Below, in pieces: positions 1 to 4,747 of a stretch of DNA of 21,641 nucleotides (the first letter of the stretch is position 1; each line of letters opens with the position of its first letter). The position numbers and the translations under genes were made by a program. Under the pieces are notes generated by a model, which worked only from the letters and a program-made list of their open reading frames with translations, was not told where the DNA came from and did no database searches. This DNA comes from a virus: the IMG/VR virus record IMGVR_UViG_3300028608_000093, positions 1-21,641 of that record; one strand, given 5' to 3'.

Positions 1-72
1 CCCACTCCGGTACGGGGGGGATCCGTGACTCAAGATTAACAGGTCTTGGGGGGATAGTCTCGGTTTTTGGGG

Positions 73-108
73 GGATGCCCGGTAACTTCGTTGAGTTACC
101 GGGCATCC
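73..108. repeat. 15-bp perfect inverted repeat
   Basis: GGATGCCCGGTAACT (73-87) is repeated in inverted form at 94-108 around a 6-nt loop. It lies just beyond the tRNA-Ser-like 3' end, where a tRNA terminator would sit. No T-run follows on either strand, so a simple intrinsic terminator is not well supported. It may be a protein-binding site of the att complex or a weak transcription stop. Confidence 0.5.
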
Positions 109-111
109 ACG

Positions 112-137
112 GGCGGAGACGGGGGGATTTGAACCCC
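112..137 (-). other. candidate att core: 3' end of a tRNA-Ser gene
   Basis: Read on the minus strand, this segment is a T-arm with the loop TTCAAAT followed by CGTCTCC, a G discriminator and CC. From memory, that matches the 3' end of actinobacterial tRNA-Ser, whose acceptor begins GGAGACG. No matching GGAGACG 5' strand, D-arm or class II variable arm lies upstream, so this is not a complete tRNA gene. The T-stem pairs for four base pairs and fails at its outer pair (T opposite C), as expected if identity with the host gene ends there. A phage copy of a tRNA 3' end is the standard att core for tyrosine integrases. It could be attP, or an att end of an integrated prophage. Confidence 0.6.
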
Positions 138-164
138 ATCCATTACGGCCAGTTGGATAGCGGT

Positions 165-186
165 TTCCCCTTGCAAACAAAGGGAA
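165..186. repeat. 9-bp hairpin
   Basis: TTCCCCTTG (165-173) and CAAAGGGAA (178-186) flank the 4-nt loop CAAA. On the minus strand all nine pairs form, one of them G-T. It looks like an anticodon arm at first sight but lacks the conserved U33 position and the other tRNA arms. It lies within the att region. Confidence 0.4.
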
Positions 187-289
187 GTAGCCCCATTACC
201 GCCGAGTATTCGAAACCGCATAAACCGCTTGATTGGGGGCTATTCGACTAGGCATCCCCCCAATGGGGGGATGAGTTGCGGCACCTCGG

Positions 290-544
290 CTAAATCCCCT
301 CCCCACCCCACGCTGTAGCCGCCACCTTCTCCACCTGCCATTTCTCATCCCACCGGCAGTGGTATTCGCCGTACCTAACCCACTCCCACAGCACGTGCGT
401 GGGGGTCGTCGCTATGGCCCTGCCGTAGATGACGCGGACCTTTACGAGCGGCCGCGGGTCGAGCAGCGTCACAGGCCCACCAGGAGCCCGTGCTAGTTCA
501 CCAGTGACCGCAGCACGTCGGCGCATCGACTCAAGATCCTCCAT
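290..544 (-). CDS. small hypothetical phage protein
   Basis: This 84-residue protein has no family I can name. It has a basic N-terminus (MRRRAAV from residue 7), a Pro-containing middle, and a Trp/Tyr/His-rich segment (HVLWEWVRYGEYHCRWDEKW) with alternating hydrophobic and charged residues, which reads as a small beta-rich fold and argues for a true gene. Two starts are possible. The ATG at 544 has no Shine-Dalgarno but has TAGCAT ending 6 nt upstream, as a leaderless transcript would. The ATG at 526 has GGAGG 11 nt upstream and would give 78 residues. The gene lies between the att region and a leftward terminator, separate from the late operon, so it may be expressed in the lysogen. Confidence 0.65.
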   Translation of the reverse strand: MEDLESMRRRAAVTGELARAPGGPVTLLDPRPLVKVRVIYGRAIATTPTHVLWEWVRYGEYHCRWDEKWQVEKVAATAWGGEGI

Positions 545-550
545 CCAGCC

Positions 551-556
551 ATGCTA
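551..556 (-). promoter_or_regulatory. candidate leaderless -10 element
   Basis: TAGCAT on the minus strand lies 6 nt before the ATG at 544. This TANNNT spacing is typical of leaderless actinobacterial transcripts. No clear -35 is visible; that position falls in the terminator stem. Confidence 0.35.
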
Positions 557-567
557 CCGAGACGACG

Positions 568-600
568 AAAAAGCCCCCACCCTCCGAAGAGGATGGGGGC
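568..600 (-). terminator. strong intrinsic terminator, leftward
   Basis: On the minus strand a fully paired 12-bp stem (one G-T pair) closes on a UUCG tetraloop and is followed directly by TTTTT (572-568). The plus strand has no T-run after the stem, so it acts leftward. No minus-strand gene lies immediately upstream. The nearest incoming leftward transcript is the late operon ending at 1723, which would have to cross two plus-strand genes to reach it. Confidence 0.85.
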
Positions 601-638
601 AGATTCAGTTAGGGAACAAAACCGGTCTTTCGGGCCGC

Positions 639-644
639 TACTCT
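639..644 (+). promoter_or_regulatory. candidate leaderless -10 element
   Basis: TACTCT ends 6 nt before the ATG at 651. No Shine-Dalgarno sequence precedes that ATG, so transcription starting at or next to the start codon is plausible. The layout mirrors the TAGCAT-6 nt-ATG of the divergent gene at 544. Confidence 0.4.
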
Positions 645-650
645 GGTGCC

Positions 651-842
651 ATGACTAATGACAACGTTCCCGGCCGGTTCCTCGTTGGTGACGCCTTCCC
701 CATCGACCTGATCAACGAGGCGGACTGCCCGGCTGAAACTGCTCCGATCGGCTTTCCGGCCTCCTGCATCCTTGATAAGGGGCACGGCGGCCAACACGTA
801 GCCGTGGGCTTTGAGGGCCAGGTCGTCGAAGTCTGGAGCTAG
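651..842 (+). CDS. 63-residue protein with a C-C-H-H pattern
   Basis: The predicted product has Cys26, Cys39, His45 and His49 (C-x12-C-x5-H-x3-H), with the run CILDKGHGGQHVA. Short actinobacterial and phage proteins with a Cys before GH.G.H are common, and a bound zinc is possible, but I cannot name a function. I chose the ATG at 651 because the longer open frame upstream crosses the terminator stem and has different composition. There is no Shine-Dalgarno, while TACTCT 6 nt upstream suggests leaderless expression. It is transcribed with the SGNH gene to its right and against the late operon, so it looks like an accessory gene. The opposite-strand open frame here appears to be its shadow. Confidence 0.6.
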   Translation: MTNDNVPGRFLVGDAFPIDLINEADCPAETAPIGFPASCILDKGHGGQHVAVGFEGQVVEVWS

Positions 843-910
843 CCCAACCTCAGGACACTTCCCCGTCTTGATCAAACCTTGATGGTAACTCTGCATCTTC
901 GGTGCAAGTT

Positions 911-949
911 TTTGACTTGACAGGCTTTACACTCATCTTTGACTTGACA
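911..949 (+). promoter_or_regulatory. 12-bp direct repeat upstream of the secreted SGNH gene
   Basis: TTTGACTTGACA occurs exactly at 911-922 and again at 938-949, a 27-bp period. Each copy contains TTGACT and TTGACA, which resemble -35 hexamers, but I find no well-spaced -10. The second copy ends 18 bp before the GTG at 968. A regulator binding site or part of a promoter is a reasonable inference. Confidence 0.45.
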
Positions 950-967
950 AATCCAGATGGGGGAAAA

Positions 968-1726
968 GTGAGCCGGAAGACTCGACGTATGCGGTCGGCA
1001 GCTAAATGGCAGATCGCGGGGCTTACGGCTCTTGGGCTTGCAACGGTGGGCGTGGTGGCGGTGGCGGTAGCCCCGGACAAGACGGAGGCCACTGCTGGCC
1101 CGAACCTTGTGGCTCCCGTTGCTGCGGCGCCGGTCATTGCCCGCCCCGGCGTGAAGCTCGTAGACAATCCCGTGGTCCTCTTCGCTGGTGACTCGCTGTC
1201 TGATGGATGGTACGCGACCGAAGAGGTCAAGGGCTTCCGCCCCATCGTCTCCGGTGCGCTGACCAAGGCCCGCCCGTCCTCTACATTCGTCCAGGCGCAT
1301 AAGGCCGGCTACACCACGCAGCAGGTAGCGGACACCTTCCCGGTTCCTGAGGGCATCAACCTTGCCGTGGTCCAGCTCGGAACCAACGACGTCACGAAGA
1401 AGACCAACCCTGGCATGTTCGCCGGGCAGTACGCCGCGTACGTGGACGCCATCAAGTCGAAGAACCCGGATGCCGGGCTGATCTGCCTGGGCTCGTTCTT
1501 CCACGCCGCTGAGCAGTCCGACGCGATTGACAAGGTCATCGAGGCTGAGTGCAACAAGCACGACGGCTTCTATCTCGACATCACGGCCGTCTACGTCACC
1601 GCTGGTTACCGCGGCCCGGCAGGCACCCCGACATGGCTGGGTAAGTCCGACATGGGCCACCCGAACGATCTGGGACATGCACGCATCGCTGAGATGGTGC
1701 TGTCCCAGATCATCACCGAGGGCTAG
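968..1726 (+). CDS. secreted SGNH/GDSL-family hydrolase (accessory gene)
   Basis: This 252-residue protein starts at the GTG at 968, preceded by GGGGGAAAA; an earlier in-frame GTG at 902 would read through the repeat at 911-949. Residues 2-13 are basic (RKTRRMR), residues 14-35 form a hydrophobic helix, and an Ala/Pro-rich linker follows, so the protein should be secreted or membrane-anchored. SGNH blocks are present: GDS with Ser76 as nucleophile, GTND at 138-141, and DMGH at 228-231 giving the Asp/His pair. The family hydrolyses esters of lipids or of acylated sugars. It is on the opposite strand to the virion genes, near the att region, so it is probably a lysogen-expressed cargo gene altering the cell envelope. 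The substrate is not evident. Confidence 0.85.
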   Translation: MSRKTRRMRSAAKWQIAGLTALGLATVGVVAVAVAPDKTEATAGPNLVAPVAAAPVIARPGVKLVDNPVVLFAGDSLSDGWYATEEVKGFRPIVSGALTKARPSSTFVQAHKAGYTTQQVADTFPVPEGINLAVVQLGTNDVTKKTNPGMFAGQYAAYVDAIKSKNPDAGLICLGSFFHAAEQSDAIDKVIEAECNKHDGFYLDITAVYVTAGYRGPAGTPTWLGKSDMGHPNDLGHARIAEMVLSQIITEG

Positions 1727-2844
1727 AGCGACCGGAGCGTAGCGAACACGGCGGATGCCATATCGCTGTACCCCTGATCAGTCGGGTGCGCGCCGTCGTT
1801 CATCCATCCGGCGGCGTTGGATATTGCGTAGGACCCGAACCGTTCAAACACGTCGATGAATCCATACCCGGCCGATGCAGCAAGTGCCCGGCCCTGATCG
1901 GCGTACTGCGCTTCCAGCACCGGGTCATTGGCTGATGCCGGGTTGGATGGGACCACGGACATCAGGATCACGTCGCCGGATGCGGCTGCCGCAGCAGCGA
2001 TCAGGGTGACGTTGGTCAGCCAGGTCGCCGCCGTGACAGCCGCGCCCGCGTCGTTGATGCCGAGCATAAGCAGGGTCAGGTCCGGCGCGTAGGCCCGGAC
2101 CACGCTGAGGCTGTTGGTCGGGTTAGTGTCCGACTTCCACTGCGTGGTGGTCGAGGACGGGATACCCGCGTTGCCGACCCGGATGGACGACTCCGTTGTG
2201 AGGATCGGCTCAACACCGAAGATGAACACGTCCCCGCCGGTCTGCGCGATGGACAGCACGTGCCCGACGCCGGCCGTGGCCGTGACGCGTGCGACCTGCA
2301 CGGAGGCGCTGCCCGCGGTGCTCACGGTCGTTACGGCGCCGCCGTCCACGCTCAGTCCGATAGAGCCAAGCCCAGTGTTGCGGGAGTAGTAAACGTCGAA
2401 GGCGTCAGCGTTCGTGGTCGTGGTGAAGGTCAGGGGCGCCGAGGTTGCCGAGCCCTTGTATCCGGCGTTGTTCGCGAACCCGGTGGCGCTCTTGATCCAG
2501 CCGGCGCCAAGGCCCCAGCGGGTGTCGATGCTCGTGGAGCTAAGAAATGATGTGGGGATCGCGAGGCCCGTGCGCGCCGGGGCGTAGTAGGTGTTCAGCA
2601 TGTCCCTGAGCCGGGCCGGATAGCCCGTGGTCGAAGGGATCGGTGAGCCGCTGGACGTGGAGCCCCACGTGGTGGAGTCGCCCAGGCACAGGATCTTGGC
2701 CGTGCCGGAGTTGGTGCGGACCTTCGCCAGGGCCTTGCGGATCTTCCGGGTGGAGGTCGGGCCGATGTTGAACGAGCCCTGAGCGCGGGCGTATCGGACA
2801 TCGGCGGCGGACAGGGACAGTGCGGGGGCATCAAGGATTCCCAT
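1723..2844 (-). CDS. virion-type SGNH hydrolase / tail-associated esterase
   Basis: This 373-residue protein starts at an ATG with AGGAGG 6 nt upstream. It has no signal peptide. SGNH residues are clear: GDST with Ser57, GIND at 262-265, and DGAH at 350-353 for the catalytic Asp and His. Residues about 135-215 are Thr/Ser/Gly-rich and beta-like, probably an inserted sugar-binding or beta-sandwich domain. The N-terminus (MGILDAPALSLSAADVR) may be a tail-attachment segment. It is the last gene of the late operon, directly after a stalked minor tail protein, so I infer a tail fibre or tip enzyme that deacylates surface polysaccharide during adsorption. Its stop codon shares the palindrome CTAG (1723-1726) with the stop of the convergent SGNH gene. 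Confidence 0.8.
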   Translation of the reverse strand: MGILDAPALSLSAADVRYARAQGSFNIGPTSTRKIRKALAKVRTNSGTAKILCLGDSTTWGSTSSGSPIPSTTGYPARLRDMLNTYYAPARTGLAIPTSFLSSTSIDTRWGLGAGWIKSATGFANNAGYKGSATSAPLTFTTTTNADAFDVYYSRNTGLGSIGLSVDGGAVTTVSTAGSASVQVARVTATAGVGHVLSIAQTGGDVFIFGVEPILTTESSIRVGNAGIPSSTTTQWKSDTNPTNSLSVVRAYAPDLTLLMLGINDAGAAVTAATWLTNVTLIAAAAAASGDVILMSVVPSNPASANDPVLEAQYADQGRALAASAGYGFIDVFERFGSYAISNAAGWMNDGAHPTDQGYSDMASAVFATLRSL

Positions 2845-2854
2845 GGGTTGCCTC

Positions 2855-3631
2855 CTAGGCTACGGTGATCGCGGGTCGGGTGATGACAGCGCCGGAGGCG
2901 TTCCGGGTCACCGTGGGCTGCGTGTAGGTCTTGGTTACGGGTGAGCCGTAGGTGATCGTGTACGAGTCGATGGCGCCCGGAGTACCTGCCGAGGGTGTGC
3001 CGGCGTACGTGCCAACCGAGCCGTCAGGCCACACCACGCCGGCACCAGTCGCGGCGCCGTTCCCGTCCCTCGTGATGGCCCCGACGATCAGCGCGTCAGG
3101 GTTTCCGGCGAGCGAAAGGTATGAGACATAAGTGGCATTTAGTGCCCCTCGTGTGGCGGATGCCGGGGCGTTGATGAGGGTCTGCACCGCGGAGTCGGCC
3201 GGCGCCCCAACGAGTGCGGCGCTGGTGGCCGCCGCTGCTTCGCTTGCTGCTGCTGCGGCCGCCGCACTGTCGGCATCGGCCACAGCTTCGGCGAGTGATG
3301 CCGTAGCTGCTGCGCCCGCGGATGCGCCAGCGTTCTCGGCCGCCACCTGGGCCGCAACAGCCGCCGCCTTGATGCCTTCATACGATGTGAAGTAGCCGGT
3401 GAAGCTACCACCATGCCAGCCAACACGCTCGATGCTGGCGACGAACGCCGGACCGAAACCGTTCTTGCTCACGGTGATCGGGTTAGGCAGTGCCGCGCCC
3501 GTTACGTCCGTGATGGTGATCGGCGCCATGGTTTCGTCGGCGGGGTCGAAGATGATGATAGACGCGTTGGCGGCGACGTTCTCCGTATTGTTCGGGTCGG
3601 TGGCGAATATCGGGTCATAGGTGTACGCCAT
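2855..3631 (-). CDS. minor tail protein with Ala-rich stalk
   Basis: The product has 258 residues and an ATG start with AAGGAG 6 nt upstream. Residues 1-85 form an N-terminal domain rich in beta-type sequence, probably the virion attachment part. Residues about 87-145 are an almost continuous Ala-rich helix (KAAAVAAQVAAENAGASAG and onward), suggesting a trimeric coiled-coil stalk. Residues about 160-258 are Gly/Thr/Ala-rich beta sequence. This head-stalk-tip order is common in side fibres and tail spikes. The gene lies between the holin and the SGNH enzyme, and the two probably act together at the cell surface. A hairpin that covers its ribosome binding site lies just upstream. Confidence 0.7.
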   Translation of the reverse strand: MAYTYDPIFATDPNNTENVAANASIIIFDPADETMAPITITDVTGAALPNPITVSKNGFGPAFVASIERVGWHGGSFTGYFTSYEGIKAAAVAAQVAAENAGASAGAAATASLAEAVADADSAAAAAAASEAAAATSAALVGAPADSAVQTLINAPASATRGALNATYVSYLSLAGNPDALIVGAITRDGNGAATGAGVVWPDGSVGTYAGTPSAGTPGAIDSYTITYGSPVTKTYTQPTVTRNASGAVITRPAITVA

Positions 3632-3639
3632 GGGTTACT

Positions 3640-3669
3640 CCTTGGGGTCATGGAAGAAGCGCCCCAAGG
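3640..3669 (-). promoter_or_regulatory. hairpin overlapping the tail-gene ribosome binding site
   Basis: CCTTGGGG (3640-3647) pairs with CCCCAAGG (3662-3669) across a 14-nt loop. In the minus-strand mRNA the proximal arm includes most of the AAGGAG that precedes the ATG at 3631, so folding would hide the binding site. It lies in the only non-coding gap (3632-3695) between holin and tail gene. Regulation of translation is inferred. Confidence 0.45.
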
Positions 3670-3695
3670 GACGCATGAGCAGGGTGGAGCAGTGG

Positions 3696-3941
3696 TTAGG
3701 CTTCGTGCCGGCCGTCAGTAGTCGTCTCAGAGTTCGTCGCGGACGGGTTGCCATCCACGGCGCCGGACGCAACCGATGTCAGCACGGACAGCAGCGCGGC
3801 GGTTGCGGTCAGACCCAGGAGCTCAGGCCAATTCAGCGCCGTGATCCCGACAGTGCCCGCGCCGATTAGCAGGATGAGTGTCTGCGCTGCGGTCTTTACG
3901 GCTCGTTCGGTTGCGGCTTTCCAGAATGCGAGGGTGAACAT
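3696..3941 (-). CDS. holin, r1t-like
   Basis: This 81-residue protein has a short amphipathic N-terminus (FTLAFWKAATERAVKTAAQ), then two hydrophobic segments at about residues 16-36 and 41-60, and a polar acidic tail. That N-terminal pattern and the position beside the endolysin fit the r1t-type holins common in phages of Gram-positive bacteria. It would form the membrane lesion that times lysis and releases the endolysin. Its ATG overlaps the endolysin stop as TAATG, so translation is probably coupled to the endolysin. Confidence 0.85.
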   Translation of the reverse strand: MFTLAFWKAATERAVKTAAQTLILLIGAGTVGITALNWPELLGLTATAALLSVLTSVASGAVDGNPSATNSETTTDGRHEA

Positions 3942-4747
3942 TACTTGCCACCTGCCAAGCGCGCCGCCAGCGCGTCAACAAGCGCCTCTGCGTCAGCCTT
4001 CGGTAGACGGTCCGCCAGCGCAGTCGCCAGCGCGTCTACGTCCAGGTCAGGGGCGTTCTGCTCGGAAGCGTAGATGTCCGCCCGGAGCTGCTTGAACCAG
4101 TTCATTACGCCGCGGCCGTCCTCCTTCTGCTCATAAAGGATCGTCGCCGGAACATGCTCGACGGCGGCCTTGGTGTTGCCCAGTTCGGTGCGTACCTGGT
4201 TGAGGTGGTCGATGGCGCTGCGGCCATCCTGAAACTCACCCTTGGTCCGGAGCCCCTGAATGGTGCCCTCGGCCGCGATCTGTACTAGTTCTTCCCTACT
4301 GAAACCTGCCAATGGGTCATCCTCCTCGGATGCTGGTGTGATGGTGCCTGAGTAGTTGATGCCGTCATTGCTGACGACTGGCGTGTCTTCTACGTCCTCG
4401 GTCCAGCCCCGGTAGGTGAGCGTCATGCCGTAGTAGGCGTAGAACGCTTCGAGGTGCGCGAGGTTCGGGTGATGGTACGGCTTATTGGACAGGTCACTGG
4501 TGGAGTAGCAGGACCCGTCCGGGGCGAGTAGCACGACGTGCCCCAGGGGTTCATCAACAAGGCCGTACCAGACGGGCACCCAGACACCGGGCGGGAAGTT
4601 CCGGTCCCGGTGCTGCGTCTTGGACCCGTTCCATGCCGCCGTTGCCGAACCGTAGCGCTTGGCTACGCCGAACGCTTCGTTGACATATGCCAAGCACCAG
4701 CCCGGCTTGCAGGGAATGTGTGGATTGGGGGTTACGAGTTGGATCAT
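3941..4747 (-). CDS. endolysin with N-terminal CHAP/NlpC-like cysteine hydrolase domain
   Basis: The product has 268 residues. Residues 1-120 look like a cysteine amidase/endopeptidase: the nucleophile is probably Cys18 in PGWCLAYV, with His70 in GHVVLL, and a YRGWTEDV ending typical of CHAP-type phage lysins. It would cut peptidoglycan stem peptides or cross-bridges after release by the holin. Residues about 140-268 are acidic and helical (two Asp/Ala-rich helices at the end) and show no wall-binding repeats I recognise. There is no signal peptide. It overlaps the gene upstream by ATGA and the holin downstream by TAATG, so the three are translationally coupled. The lysin class is clear; the exact bond cleaved is not. 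Confidence 0.8.
   Translation of the reverse strand: MIQLVTPNPHIPCKPGWCLAYVNEAFGVAKRYGSATAAWNGSKTQHRDRNFPPGVWVPVWYGLVDEPLGHVVLLAPDGSCYSTSDLSNKPYHHPNLAHLEAFYAYYGMTLTYRGWTEDVEDTPVVSNDGINYSGTITPASEEDDPLAGFSREELVQIAAEGTIQGLRTKGEFQDGRSAIDHLNQVRTELGNTKAAVEHVPATILYEQKEDGRGVMNWFKQLRADIYASEQNAPDLDVDALATALADRLPKADAEALVDALAARLAGGK

Larger units (their letters stand above)
14..272. repeat. six dispersed GGGGGGAT-type motifs
   Basis: Copies lie at 14-22 (seven G), 46-55 (TTGGGGGGAT), 67-76 (TTGGGGGGAT), 119-128 (ACGGGGGGAT, inside the tRNA-like core), 254-263 (TTGGGGGGAT on the minus strand) and 263-272 (ATGGGGGGAT). The last two form a near-palindrome centred at about 263. Copies sit on both sides of the tRNA-Ser-like core, as integrase arm-type sites do. 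I infer binding sites for integrase or another att-complex protein; the sequence alone does not say which. Confidence 0.5.
1..289. other. gene-free attachment-site region
   Basis: I see no convincing coding frame in this stretch. It contains a copy of the 3' end of a tRNA-Ser gene (112-137, minus strand), six GGGGGGAT-type motifs, a 15-bp perfect inverted repeat (73-108), a 9-bp hairpin (165-186), two AAACCGC direct repeats (213-219 and 222-228) with an inverted copy at 160-166, and an imperfect direct repeat of CCATTAC-GCC (140-149 and 193-202). This density of short direct and inverted repeats around a tRNA 3' end is the usual build of a phage attP, with core, integrase arm sites and excisionase/host-factor sites. 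The integrase gene is not in the window; in this genome type it would be expected to the left. Confidence 0.6.

Noticed and set aside
112-205. Complete tRNA gene on the minus strand
   Set aside because: Only the T-arm and 3' acceptor strand are tRNA-like. There is no pairing 5' acceptor for CGTCTCC, no D-arm, and the hairpin at 165-186 lacks U33.
609-896. 95-residue minus-strand open frame
   Set aside because: It overlaps the 63-residue plus-strand gene, runs into the terminator side and has no good start site; the plus-strand product has more protein-like features.
912-945. Standard sigma-70-type promoter from TTGACA at 917
   Set aside because: At 16-18 bp spacing there is no acceptable -10 hexamer, so I report only the direct repeat.
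872-1678. 268-residue minus-strand open frame
   Set aside because: It is antisense to the SGNH gene at 968-1726, which has a full catalytic set; the minus frame shows no recognisable domain.
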